Notes under the pieces: generated by a model
What the model was told of the DNA's origin: nothing
The model's database searches: none
The model's input: only the letters and a program-made list of their open reading frames with translations
Shown: in pieces, positions 23,973 to 32,019 of the stretch
How the letters are laid out: each line of letters begins with the position of its first letter
How positions within the stretch are numbered: position 1 is the first letter of the stretch
Position numbers and translations under genes: made by a program
From: Candidatus Hydrogenedentota bacterium
GTDB lineage: Bacteria > Hydrogenedentota > Hydrogenedentia > Hydrogenedentales > JAJRTN01
Assembly (NCBI GenBank): GCA_024278275.1
Contig: JAJRTN010000042.1
Span: 1-64,000, forward strand
Direction of reading: 5' to 3'
Length of the DNA: 64,000 nucleotides

Positions 23973-24602
23973 ATGAGTCTTGGCAAGAAACTGGTGGCGA
24001 TACTGGTTTTGTTCGTGGTGATGGATATTGCCGTCATTGCCTACCTGGTGGTGAACATGGGGCACACGACGCGGGACCTGCCGGAAGCGGCTTCGGTGGA
24101 TCCGGCCACGCTGCCGACCCTCTATCCCGCGCCCGCCTTTACCCTCACCGACAACAGGGGCCGGCCCTTCACGGAAAAGGCGCTCAAGGGAAAAGTGTGG
24201 GTGGCCGAGTTCTTCTTCACCTCCTGCTCGGGGCCGTGTCCCATCATGAACGCCCAGCTCTCGGGGCTCGCCCTCGACCTGGAGAACACGGATGTACAGT
24301 TCGTCTCGGTCACGGTGGATCCGGACACGGACAACCCGGAACGGCTCACGGAATACGGTGAGAAATACGGCGCGGACTTCGACCGCTGGCATTTCCTCAC
24401 CGGCGACATCGCCGACATTACCGCCATGGCCTACGACGGCTTCAAGCTGGGACATAAGGATGATCCCATCTTCCACAGCGACCGTTTCGTGCTGGTGGAC
24501 CGGCAGGGCCGGATTCGCGGCTACTACACCGGTACCGACAAGGAAGACGTGGCGAAGCTGCGCGGCCACATCCTCGCCCTGCTCCGGGAAGCGGCGGCAT
24601 GA
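23973..24602 (+). CDS. SCO1/SenC-type copper chaperone for cytochrome oxidase
   Basis: The 209-residue protein has an N-terminal membrane anchor and a periplasmic thioredoxin fold. Copper ligands are the C-x3-C in FTSCSGPCPIMN and the distal His in IFHSDRFVLVD. It delivers copper to the CuA site of CoxB, three genes upstream. GGAGA lies 9 bases before the ATG. The stop overlaps the next ATG by 4 bases. Confidence 0.92.
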   Translation: MSLGKKLVAILVLFVVMDIAVIAYLVVNMGHTTRDLPEAASVDPATLPTLYPAPAFTLTDNRGRPFTEKALKGKVWVAEFFFTSCSGPCPIMNAQLSGLALDLENTDVQFVSVTVDPDTDNPERLTEYGEKYGADFDRWHFLTGDIADITAMAYDGFKLGHKDDPIFHSDRFVLVDRQGRIRGYYTGTDKEDVAKLRGHILALLREAAA

Positions 24603-25021
24603 CCGTCCTGGATCTGCCCGCCGTCAACGCCATGCTCAACGGCATCGCCGGCGCCTTCCTGCTCGGTGGATGGTGCGCCATCAAGCTGGGCCGCAGAGAG
24701 ACCCTGCACCGCGCCCTCATGATGGGCGCCCTGGCCTGTTCCGCCCTTTTTCTCGCCTCCTACCTCTATTACCACTACCATGCCGGAGCCGTAACGCGCT
24801 ACGAAGGCGAGGGATTTTTCCGCCTCGTGTATTTCTTCGTGCTGATCACCCACATCCCCCTCGCCGCGCTCATGGTGCCTTTCATCCTGGCCGCCGTCTG
24901 GTTCGCCCTACGCGGAAAGCGAAAGGCACACCGAAAGCTCGTCCGCTGGGTCTGGCCCGTGTGGATGTACGTGTCGGTGACGGGGGTGGTGATCTATCTC
25001 ATGCTCTACCGCTTCCGGTGA
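24599..25021 (+). CDS. DUF420 (CtaM-like) membrane protein
   Basis: The 140-residue protein has four membrane helices. The family pattern is visible: MLNGIAGAFLLGGW, HRALMMGAL, ASYLYYHYHAG, THIPLAALMVP, and KAHRKLVRWVWPVWMYVSVTG, which carries conserved His residues. DUF420 proteins such as Bacillus CtaM (YozB) help mature heme-copper oxidases, consistent with its place at the end of this operon. ATGA overlap with the SCO gene indicates coupling. Its 3' end is overlapped on the other strand by the tail of a nucleotidyltransferase frame. Confidence 0.85.
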   Translation: MTVLDLPAVNAMLNGIAGAFLLGGWCAIKLGRRETLHRALMMGALACSALFLASYLYYHYHAGAVTRYEGEGFFRLVYFFVLITHIPLAALMVPFILAAVWFALRGKRKAHRKLVRWVWPVWMYVSVTGVVIYLMLYRFR

Positions 25022-25402
25022 GCGCGCCGGGCATGACACAGACCGGCACGGACAGACACGGACCAACACGGACCGGCTAATGCTTGTCAGTCCGTGTACG
25101 TCCGTGTTTTCCACCTGCACCACGGCGGTCTTTATGACTTCCTCCCGGAAATGGCGGCTCAGATCATCGGGGGTGCGCATGTCCGCTTTCCTGCCGAGGA
25201 TCTCCGAAAGCTCGCGTTCCATGCCGCACAAACGGATCATCCCCGGAACATGTTCCGGGTGAAATCGCACCAGCACATCCACATCGCTTTCGTCGGTGAA
25301 ACGTTCGGTGAGCACCGACCTGAACAGGGCGAGTGTCACGATATGGTGTCTCTGGCAAAACGCGGCTATCCGAGCCTTGTCGATCTGAATCGGAAGATCC
25401 AT
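24908..25402 (-). CDS. MNT-type minimal nucleotidyltransferase with run-on C-terminus
   Basis: The first 95 or so residues of this 164-residue frame are a minimal nucleotidyltransferase, the fold of MNT antitoxins: LFRSVLTERFTDESDVDVLV, then a KADMRTPDDLS segment. The usual G-S pair of the active site is R-S here, so activity is doubtful, though the D-x-D is kept. After VVQVENTD the frame enters a 10-bp word repeat and then runs antisense to the DUF420 gene, giving a His/Arg-rich tail that is probably not native. AAGGAG sits 8 bases before the ATG. No HEPN toxin partner is adjacent. Confidence 0.7.
   Translation of the reverse strand: MDLPIQIDKARIAAFCQRHHIVTLALFRSVLTERFTDESDVDVLVRFHPEHVPGMIRLCGMERELSEILGRKADMRTPDDLSRHFREEVIKTAVVQVENTDVHGLTSISRSVLVRVCPCRSVSCPARSPEAVEHEIDHHPRHRHVHPHGPDPADELSVCLSLSA
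25043..25108. repeat. 10-bp ACACGGAC word repeat forming a hairpin
   Basis: The words CACGGAC, ACACGGAC and ACACGGAC occur with a 10-base period, and the inverse GTCCGTGT occurs twice with the same period at about 25090-25107. The two blocks can pair. They lie between the DUF420 gene and the convergent nucleotidyltransferase, whose open frame runs right through them. Confidence 0.7.
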
Positions 25403-25465
25403 CTGACGGTCTCCTTCGTCCAGAACGATTATAGCACGGTGTCTTGGAATGCTTTTCTCCGCGCC

Positions 25466-26833
25466 TCACCCTTCAAGCACGCGCAGCATTTCCTCGACCC
25501 GCGTGAAACGTTCGCGGGGTTTTCCCACCGCTTCCCCGGCAGCCACCTCGGCGGCGTCTATCCTGGCCCAATCCTCCAAGGTCACGACACGAACGCCACG
25601 CCCACAAAGCAGGTCGTGGACGGCCCGGGTGCTGGGGATTTCGCAAGGGGAGAGGGCGGGGACATCTTCCAGCAGACACTTCACGGTTTCGAGGCTGTCG
25701 GGCTTGTTTGTGCCGATGATGCCGGAGGGACCACGCTTGATCCAGCCGACGGCGTAGAGCCCCTGAACCGGGGCGCCGTTTTCGGTGACGCGGCCCTCTT
25801 CATTGGGGATCCCGCCCCAGCGGTCATCGAAAGGCACACCGGGGATCGGCACGCCCCGGTAGCCGATGCTGCGGAAAACAAGGCCGCAGGGCAATTCATA
25901 CGTCTCGCCGGTGGGTCGTGCCCTGAGCTTGAAAGGGGTATCGCCTTCAAGCTGGTTACGGCCGAGAAGCATGGATTCCACGCGGCCTTCGCCACGGATC
26001 TCGACCGGGCCGGCGAGAAAATGAAAGTGCATGCGCCGTGGCTTGGCGGGCGTGCGCTCGGCGAAGGCACGGAGGTGCTCCAGGTTTTTCGCCTTGTTCT
26101 TATCGCTCAATTCCTGCTCGCTCACGGGGTCCAGCGCGAGTTGAGCGGGGTCGACCACGGGATCACATGCGTCGAGCGCGCCCATTTCCTTTATTTCGAT
26201 GGGAGTGAAGGCCGCCTGGGCCGCGCCGCGCCTTCCCACGACATGGATCTCGCGCACCTTGCTCTCCGCCAGGGCGTCGAGGGCATGTTGGGCGATATCG
26301 GTGTGTCGGAGTTCATCGACCGTTTTGGCGAGGATCCGGGCCACGTCCATGGCCACGTTGCCCACGCCCACCACGACGGCGACCTCCTGGCTCAGATCGA
26401 AAAGGAGGTCGCGGTAGTCGGGGTGGCCGTTGTACCACCCCACGAAGGCGGTGGCCGTGTGGCTTCCGGGGAGGTCTTCACCGGTAATGCCCAAACGGCG
26501 GTCGGTCTCGGCACCGCAGGCGAAAATGACGGCATCGTAATGCCGCCGCAGTTCTTCGATTGTAATATCCTCACCGACCTTCACGTTGGCAAAAAGGGTA
26601 AAGCGCTCATGCCGGGCGATTTTCTCGTAAACCTTGGTGACGTTACGGATTTTCGGGTGATCCGGGGCCACGCCGCCCCGGACCAGGCCGAAGAGTGTGG
26701 GAAGCCGTTCAAACATATCGACCGTACAAACCGTCTCGCCTTTCAGCAGGGGGGCCGCCGCATAGAATCCGCTCGGTCCACTGCCCACAATCGCCACGCG
26801 CAACGGCCGTTCCGCCGTACCCAAATCCGCCAT
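25466..26833 (-). CDS. Ferredoxin/adrenodoxin-NADP+ reductase family (FprA-like)
   Basis: The 455-residue flavoprotein moves electrons between NADPH and ferredoxin. FAD binding is shown by VAIVGSGPSGFYAA. GGVAPDHPKIRNVT follows, NADPH binding by VVGVGNVAMDVARIL and HVVGRRGAAQAAFT, and the late FAD motif by GLYAVGWIKRGPSGIIGTN. It matches the mycobacterial FprA/adrenodoxin reductase group along its length. AAAGGG before the ATG at 26833 sets the start; the longer frame upstream lacks support. It could feed a ferredoxin-dependent sulfite reductase, but nothing here links them directly. Confidence 0.92.
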   Translation of the reverse strand: MADLGTAERPLRVAIVGSGPSGFYAAAPLLKGETVCTVDMFERLPTLFGLVRGGVAPDHPKIRNVTKVYEKIARHERFTLFANVKVGEDITIEELRRHYDAVIFACGAETDRRLGITGEDLPGSHTATAFVGWYNGHPDYRDLLFDLSQEVAVVVGVGNVAMDVARILAKTVDELRHTDIAQHALDALAESKVREIHVVGRRGAAQAAFTPIEIKEMGALDACDPVVDPAQLALDPVSEQELSDKNKAKNLEHLRAFAERTPAKPRRMHFHFLAGPVEIRGEGRVESMLLGRNQLEGDTPFKLRARPTGETYELPCGLVFRSIGYRGVPIPGVPFDDRWGGIPNEEGRVTENGAPVQGLYAVGWIKRGPSGIIGTNKPDSLETVKCLLEDVPALSPCEIPSTRAVHDLLCGRGVRVVTLEDWARIDAAEVAAGEAVGKPRERFTRVEEMLRVLEG

Positions 26834-27086
26834 GATACATACCCTTTTCTCATCCGTCCGCGGCGGGGAAAGCCGTGGAATCAAAAAACACCTCACGCGA
26901 CACGAAACGAGGGAAAACACGTCCGCCGCTGCCGCACGCGGGTATTGTAGCAAACCGGCAACGATACCCGCGCGAGGCGGTTGCTCCAATGTTGTTTAAG
27001 GTCCGAAGCGCTCCCCAAAGACCATTACTCCCCTGGAAGCGGCAAGCCACGGGAAAAGGCAAGGCGTCGCCCCAACTTATTGATCC

Positions 27087-27106
27087 CCGCGTTCGCGGGA
27101 GTGACG
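27087..27106. repeat. REP-like palindromic unit
   Basis: CCCGCG-TT-CGCGGG followed by AGTGAC resembles the widespread class of palindromes ending in GGGAATGAC. Related units appear near 42231-42308, 45905-45930 and 54233-54249. Confidence 0.5.
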
Positions 27107-27111
27107 GTAAG

Positions 27112-27160
27112 GTAGAAGCGGCTTCCAGCCGCTTTTGAAGAGGCTGGAAGCCGCTTCTAC
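27112..27160. repeat. Perfect 19-bp inverted repeat hairpin
   Basis: GTAGAAGCGGCTTCCAGCC at 27112-27130 is exactly inverted at 27142-27160 with an 11-base loop. TTTT follows on the plus strand. No plus-strand gene ends just upstream, so it is more likely a dispersed palindrome than a terminator. Confidence 0.75.
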
Positions 27161-27285
27161 TTTTCCGGCTACGCCGGGTTCGGTAAGCAGAAAAAGATCA
27201 TTCCTGGGAATCAGGACCGCCTGAGATGTGTTAATTCCCCGGTCAGTGAAAAGCATTGAATACAACCCAAGGAATCCGCCGAGTC

Positions 27286-28098
27286 ATGTTTACACCGGAA
27301 GAAGTCGAACAGTTCAACCGTGACGGTTACCTCCCGGGGCCGCGAATCTATACCGAAGACGAAGCGGAGACCCTGCGTGTCCGCATGCACGAAATCCTCC
27401 GCGGCAAACGCACGGGCGCGGAAAGTGTCCGCAACCTGCTGGGGGATGTTTCGGACCGGGTGGTCTACCAGATCGTCAATTCCTGGGAGGCGGACGACCT
27501 GTTCAACGCCCATATCCACAACGAAAAGCTCTGTGCCCTGGCGGCCCAGTTGATGAACACCGACACCGTGCGCGTCTGGCACGATCAGATCCAGTACAAA
27601 CCCTCCCTGGTGGGCGGGCCGACGGACTGGCACCAGGATCATCCCTACTGGCCCATCATCCAGCCCGCCGACCTGGTGTCGGCGTGGGTGGCGCTCGACG
27701 ACGCCACCGAGGCGAACGGCTGCATGTGGATGGTGCCCGGAAGCCACCACTGGGGTCCGCACAAAAACGGCACCATCGGCACGGATGATAATTTCGATCC
27801 CACGCCGGACCTGGAGGACCTGCCCGAAGGCATCGAGATCAGGAAGGTGCCCTGTCCCGTCAAGCGCGGGCAGGTCATGTTTCACCACTGCCTCACCTGG
27901 CACGGCAGCCCCGACAACCACTCCGAGCATGGCCGTCCCGCCATTGCCGTCCACTACATGCCCGGCCACACCCGCTATGAACCCGGCGACAGCCACATCA
28001 TGGAAGATCGCGTGGAGGTGGCACCCGGCGAAATCCTCGCTGGAAAATACTTTCCCACGGTTTGGGAGAAGGGGCCGGTCGCCGTGGGACAGACCTGA
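27286..28098 (+). CDS. Phytanoyl-CoA dioxygenase (PhyH) family protein
   Basis: The 270-residue protein is a non-heme Fe(II)/2-oxoglutarate oxygenase of the PhyH family. The facial triad is visible as the His and Asp of DWHQDHPYW and the distal His in FHHCLTWHGS. An Arg in the following AIAVHYMPGHTRYE region is the likely 2-oxoglutarate anchor. The opening FTPEEVEQFNRDGYLPGPRI is typical. PhyH homologues hydroxylate diverse small molecules, so the substrate is unknown. AAGGA lies 12 bases upstream of the chosen ATG. It converges with a Gfo/Idh/MocA gene 33 bases away. Confidence 0.9.
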   Translation: MFTPEEVEQFNRDGYLPGPRIYTEDEAETLRVRMHEILRGKRTGAESVRNLLGDVSDRVVYQIVNSWEADDLFNAHIHNEKLCALAAQLMNTDTVRVWHDQIQYKPSLVGGPTDWHQDHPYWPIIQPADLVSAWVALDDATEANGCMWMVPGSHHWGPHKNGTIGTDDNFDPTPDLEDLPEGIEIRKVPCPVKRGQVMFHHCLTWHGSPDNHSEHGRPAIAVHYMPGHTRYEPGDSHIMEDRVEVAPGEILAGKYFPTVWEKGPVAVGQT

Positions 28099-28131
28099 CC
28101 GGCCGGAAATGACGATGCGAGGACGCGCACC

Positions 28132-29094
28132 CTACCGAGGGGGCTTTTCCGTGGCACGGTCCAACAAGGTCAGCATGAGGCGCAGGTTTTCCAGGATTTC
28201 CGCTTTGGTGACGGTGGGCTTACCCGCAAGAAAATCACGGATGAGGAGCCGCATCATGTCGGGTTTTTCCAGGGTCCCCTCGGGGGTCGCAATACGGGCA
28301 TGAAACACCCCGTCCCGGTCCCGCGCGCCTTCCACGTCGAAGAGACGGCCGTTCAGACGGAAGTGGCGCACGTTGTTGGGGGGAGCGGTGCGGTTTCGCG
28401 TGTAGAGTTCGCAGCCCACGGTCCGGCCTTCCCGCGTTGTCGCGTCGAAGGAAGCAATGGCTTCGTAGCCCTCGAATCGGTGGACCAGGGTGTGCCATTG
28501 CACTTCCGCGCCGGGAAAGAGTGCCGTGAAAACGCTGATAATATGCGGCGACAGGTCCACCCAGACGCGCGCGGGATCGGCGGATCGTCCTTTCGCGGGG
28601 GACTCCAGGTGACCGTGGTACTTGTGGATGGCTTCACCGGGATGATGTTTCTCCCAGTGGTCCCGAAAAATTCGTGCGCCCGTGCTGTATTGCGTGCAAA
28701 CGGAACACGTCAGGCCGTGTGCTTCAGCCAAATCGAGCAGCGAACGGGCCTCGTCAAGCAGGGCCGCCGTACTCAACCCGGTATCGTGAACAAAGGGTTT
28801 TTCGCAGAGTACATTACAGTCCGCCTCCAGCGCCTGCCGCACGTGGGCGGCGTGACACGCGGGCGGGGAGCAGACATCCACGATGTGGGGCCGTTCTTCT
28901 TCCAGGAGCGTAGCGAAATCGGTATAACCCCGGCCGGCAAAACCAAACATCTCCCGCAACATGGCGCCGGTCTTTTCAAGCGATTCCGCGCCCGTACCCA
29001 ACACGGCGCACACCTCGGCTCCCTCCAGGTGCCACCAATTGGCGTGATGCCGGCCAATGCCCCGCGCCCCTACTACCGCGACCCGTGTGTCCAT
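28132..29094 (-). CDS. Gfo/Idh/MocA family oxidoreductase
   Basis: The 320-residue cytoplasmic oxidoreductase has VAVVGARGIGRHHANW at its N-terminal Rossmann loop, a CSPPACHAAH segment and the catalytic CEKPFVHDTG. GGAGGAAGAGGT precedes the ATG at 29094. Its start lies within the last 22 bases of the exported peptidase gene, so the two are translated together. The substrate is not identifiable. It is probably the last gene of the long minus-strand run that begins with the NAD salvage genes. Confidence 0.88.
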   Translation of the reverse strand: MDTRVAVVGARGIGRHHANWWHLEGAEVCAVLGTGAESLEKTGAMLREMFGFAGRGYTDFATLLEEERPHIVDVCSPPACHAAHVRQALEADCNVLCEKPFVHDTGLSTAALLDEARSLLDLAEAHGLTCSVCTQYSTGARIFRDHWEKHHPGEAIHKYHGHLESPAKGRSADPARVWVDLSPHIISVFTALFPGAEVQWHTLVHRFEGYEAIASFDATTREGRTVGCELYTRNRTAPPNNVRHFRLNGRLFDVEGARDRDGVFHARIATPEGTLEKPDMMRLLIRDFLAGKPTVTKAEILENLRLMLTLLDRATEKPPR

Positions 29095-30050
29095 ACCTCT
29101 TCCTCCCCGTCGTCTTCCCGCTTCCATCCCTCGGGATCATCCATCACGTCTTCCCAGTGGAAAGTTTCATCGTCCAGCGCCTCTTCGACCGCCCATTGTT
29201 TCAGAATCTTCCGGTTCTTTCCCCGGCGGCGAATGTAGGCCACCACCAGGATAATCCACGCGGGTCCCAGAAACGACCCCGACGCACACCCGCCGATCAG
29301 CGCAATCCACCAGAGAGACCGGGCGTAACCGTCCCAAAACGCCGCGGGCGTCATGCCCGCGTATTGGCGCATGGCTTCCAGGAATCCCAGGTCTTTTGTG
29401 CCCAACACCACCTTCCAAAACGTGTCTTCGCCCAACTCGTTGCGCATGTGGCGGGTCATGCTCAGGGCCTGCGCGTAGGCGTCGCCAAACTCCATTTCAC
29501 CGCCGGGCGCCATAAAAGCCCGGTCAAGTTGGGCATAGGCGATGACGCGCCCGCTCAGAAACATGCGGGCGACGCGAATAGGGCTTGCCCAATGATACTC
29601 ATTGGCCAGGCTCATGGCGATGCCCTCGTTGAGCCACTTGGGAAGGCGATCCACGTCGGTGTTCCGATAGAGAAGGATGTGGACCAGCTCGTGACGGAGC
29701 GTGCCCTGGAAATCACCGCCCGCCTCACGGATGCGCGGCGATTTCACTATGATCCGCGATTGCGCGGACCGGGCAATGCCGGACACCATGCCCGCGGCAA
29801 AGTGATGGGTTTGCTGACCAAAAGACCGGAGCGTTCCGGCGATGACAACTTCGATGGAACCATCGCCGGCGGGCAGACAGTCGCCGAACTCTCGAACCGC
29901 CGCTTCCAGCACGGCAAGCGCACGCGAAGCGTTTTGGGCGTCCTTCGCGTCGTAAGTGATGGTGAAAAGCCCCCCTGCCAGGGTGTCCGCGAAGGACAAT
30001 GACATAAGGCAAACCAGCAACACCGCCGCTATGATGAAACGGTAGCACAT
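29073..30050 (-). CDS. Exported, membrane-anchored gluzincin-type metallopeptidase (peptidase MA-like)
   Basis: The 325-residue protein has a signal peptide (residues 1-21, MCYRFIIAAVLLVCLMSLSF). A zinc-peptidase motif follows: RHELVHILL (HExxH) and, 14 residues after it, WLNEGIAMSLA, with the Glu as third ligand. A transmembrane segment near residue 260-285 is followed by a basic stop-transfer (YIRRRGKNRK) and an acidic cytoplasmic tail. This is the peptidase MA-like layout, acting outside the membrane. It starts 43 bases after the corrected end of nadE and overlaps the next gene by 22 bases. Confidence 0.82.
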   Translation of the reverse strand: MCYRFIIAAVLLVCLMSLSFADTLAGGLFTITYDAKDAQNASRALAVLEAAVREFGDCLPAGDGSIEVVIAGTLRSFGQQTHHFAAGMVSGIARSAQSRIIVKSPRIREAGGDFQGTLRHELVHILLYRNTDVDRLPKWLNEGIAMSLANEYHWASPIRVARMFLSGRVIAYAQLDRAFMAPGGEMEFGDAYAQALSMTRHMRNELGEDTFWKVVLGTKDLGFLEAMRQYAGMTPAAFWDGYARSLWWIALIGGCASGSFLGPAWIILVVAYIRRRGKNRKILKQWAVEEALDDETFHWEDVMDDPEGWKREDDGEEEVWTHGSR

Positions 30051-30093
30051 GGGGGCATCATACCCCATGGCGGGGGCTGTCGCGTACCCCGTC

Positions 30094-30225
30094 TTATTCG
30101 CGAACCGCGACGGCGAGGGCGTCCAGCTCATGCTGGATGCTCTGGGTCACGGGGAAACGGAAGCCCGTCTTGGGATCAAGGTCCAGGTCCATCACCTTGA
30201 GGGCCACGGGATGTTGATCACGCTT
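30094..30225 (-). pseudogene. nadE: C-terminal tail of nadE beyond the in-frame TAG
   Basis: Forty-three residues in the same frame as nadE continue past the stop: KRDQHPVALKVMDLDL, then DPKTGFRFPVTQSIQHELD, ending ALAVAVRE. This matches the usual end of bacterial NadE, which has a Trp-Lys-Arg segment and a DPxxxxRFP motif. Counting it, the protein is 641 residues. Confidence 0.8.
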
Positions 30226-32019
30226 CTACTGGTTTTGTGCGAAACGGCGCGCGAAGCTCGCGGTCCAGGCCCGCAACTGCTCGGGATCCTCATCGCCATG
30301 GCGCTCACAGACAATGCGCCAGCAGTCGGTAAGGTCCAGGCGTTCGCGGGCGTAGAGATGGAGCAGGTCATCCAGGACGGCATAGGGCATAAGATCCTTT
30401 TCGTCCTCCTGGTCCGCCTCCAGCTCGGCACTGGGTGGAATCGCCAGGATTTTTCGAAGCGCCGCAATGCCATCGCGGCGGGCGAGGTAGTCCAGCAGCC
30501 GCGAAACAAGGGTCTTGGGAACATTGGCGATGGGCGAGTAGCCGCCCTGGTTGTCGCCGCCCGTGGTGGTGTAGCCAGCGGCGGCTTCGCTCAGGTTCGA
30601 GGTGACCAGCACCAGCCCCGCCGCGCTGTTGGCCCAATTCAGCATCATGGCACCGCGCACGCGGGCTTGCAGGTTCTGCCGGGCAATAGGGGTCACCCGG
30701 TCCGCGCCCCCCGCCAGTTCTTCCGCCTTGGCCAGGGCAATATCCGCTTCCTCGTGTATGGAAACCACGCGGAAAGGCACGCCCAGTTCCTCCGCGAGGG
30801 AACGGGCGGCCTCTTCCGTGGCGTTGCTGCTGAAGGCCCGGTTGGGCAGGTAAACGGTCTCGACGCGGGAAGCGTATCGGTCGGCCTCGGTCCCTTCCTT
30901 CAACGCCTTCGCCGCTTCCACGGCCATGAGGAGACAAAGCGCGCTGTCGCGGCCGCCGGATAAGGCCACCAGGAAATGTTCAAAAGCGCCCACCTTCTCG
31001 AAATAGTCGCGAAGCCCCAATACCAGGGCGTCATAAAGTTCATCGAGCCAGGGCTCACGGTCCGTGGAGCGCCGCGTCACGGGTTCAAAGTAAAAACTCT
31101 TTGGAAGTTGGGCCACGTAGTCCTTCAGGGGTGCCGGAGTAAAATCGCCGTCCGAAGCGTCCAGCACCTCCGTGGCGTCCCCCGGCACCCTGCCGGCATC
31201 CTGCCGCCAGGTCGTGTTCTCCTCCCGAATCCGCAGGACCTCGTCCAGGTCCACCACCGCCGAGGCCAGGGTCCAGTGTTTCCGGGACAGGATGGGGGCC
31301 TCGCATACGAGCGTGGTGGGCGTGGCGATGAGACCGCCCCCGTCGAAGACCAGGCGGCTGTTGTCACAGCCCAGGAGATTGGCGTAGGCGTAGACGGACT
31401 TGAGGCCGGCGGCGCTTCCCCGCACCAGGCGCCGCCGTTCCTCGTTCTTTCGGGGCGTGAAAGGCGACGCGCTGGGGTTGCAGATGATCTCCGCCCCCGC
31501 CATGACGCGGGCCTTTGCGGGCGGGGAAGCGGACCAGAGGTCTTCGCAGATCTCCGCCGACACCACGCCGAAAGGGAGGCGAAAAACCAGGTCGCCCGCG
31601 GGCACCCCGTGTACCTCCGTCACACCGCCCGGCCAGGCGGTCCAGTTCCGGCCCTCATAAAAAATGCTGTACGAGGGCAGATGCTTCTTGAGCACCAGGC
31701 CGAGCACCCTTCGGTCATGGATAAGCGCCGCCGCGTTGTAGTTCATCCCGTCGATGCGCGCGGGCAGCCCGGCGAAGACGGTGATGCCGGCGCAATCCTC
31801 GGCGAGTTCGCACAAGGCATTCCAACTGTGCCGCGCAATGTCCGCCCAATGGATGCGGTCTTCCAGGCTGTATCCGGAAATGGCCAGCTCCGGCGTGACC
31901 AGGAGGTGAACGCCGGTATCCCGCGCCGCCCGGACCGCGTTGCGCAAGAGCCCCGTGTTCCGGGGAAAGTCTCCCACTTTCACCGATACCGCCGCCGTGC
32001 CAATACGCACCAGTCTCAT
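30226..32019 (-). CDS. nadE: Glutamine-dependent NAD+ synthase, truncated by an in-frame TAG
   Basis: An N-terminal nitrilase-type glutaminase (Glu in TPELAISGYS, Lys in LKKHLPSY, Cys in SAEICEDLW) is fused to an ammonia-dependent NAD synthase domain with the P-loop ALSGGRDSAL. It makes NAD from deamido-NAD with glutamine. The annotated frame ends at TAG 30226-30228 after RRFAQNQ. The expected family sequence there is NQWKR, and the same frame goes on with KRDQHP and LDLDPKTGFRFP to a TAA at 30094. TGG-to-TAG is the simplest explanation. GAGGAG precedes the ATG. The start overlaps the previous stop as ATGA. Confidence 0.9.
   Translation of the reverse strand: MRLVRIGTAAVSVKVGDFPRNTGLLRNAVRAARDTGVHLLVTPELAISGYSLEDRIHWADIARHSWNALCELAEDCAGITVFAGLPARIDGMNYNAAALIHDRRVLGLVLKKHLPSYSIFYEGRNWTAWPGGVTEVHGVPAGDLVFRLPFGVVSAEICEDLWSASPPAKARVMAGAEIICNPSASPFTPRKNEERRRLVRGSAAGLKSVYAYANLLGCDNSRLVFDGGGLIATPTTLVCEAPILSRKHWTLASAVVDLDEVLRIREENTTWRQDAGRVPGDATEVLDASDGDFTPAPLKDYVAQLPKSFYFEPVTRRSTDREPWLDELYDALVLGLRDYFEKVGAFEHFLVALSGGRDSALCLLMAVEAAKALKEGTEADRYASRVETVYLPNRAFSSNATEEAARSLAEELGVPFRVVSIHEEADIALAKAEELAGGADRVTPIARQNLQARVRGAMMLNWANSAAGLVLVTSNLSEAAAGYTTTGGDNQGGYSPIANVPKTLVSRLLDYLARRDGIAALRKILAIPPSAELEADQEDEKDLMPYAVLDDLLHLYARERLDLTDCWRIVCERHGDEDPEQLRAWTASFARRFAQNQ

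Larger units (their letters stand above)
26834..27285. other. 452-base intergenic region with palindromes
   Basis: This divergent gap holds a REP-like palindrome (CCCGCGTTCGCGGGAGTGAC at about 27087-27106) and a long perfect hairpin at 27112-27160, both listed separately. I see no gene. AAGGA at 27269-27273 serves the PhyH gene. Confidence 0.55.

Noticed and set aside
24908..25402. HEPN/MNT toxin-antitoxin system
   Set aside because: Only the nucleotidyltransferase is present; neither neighbour encodes a HEPN-type protein.
25094..26950. 618-residue plus-strand open frame
   Set aside because: It is the antisense shadow of the ferredoxin-NADP reductase gene.
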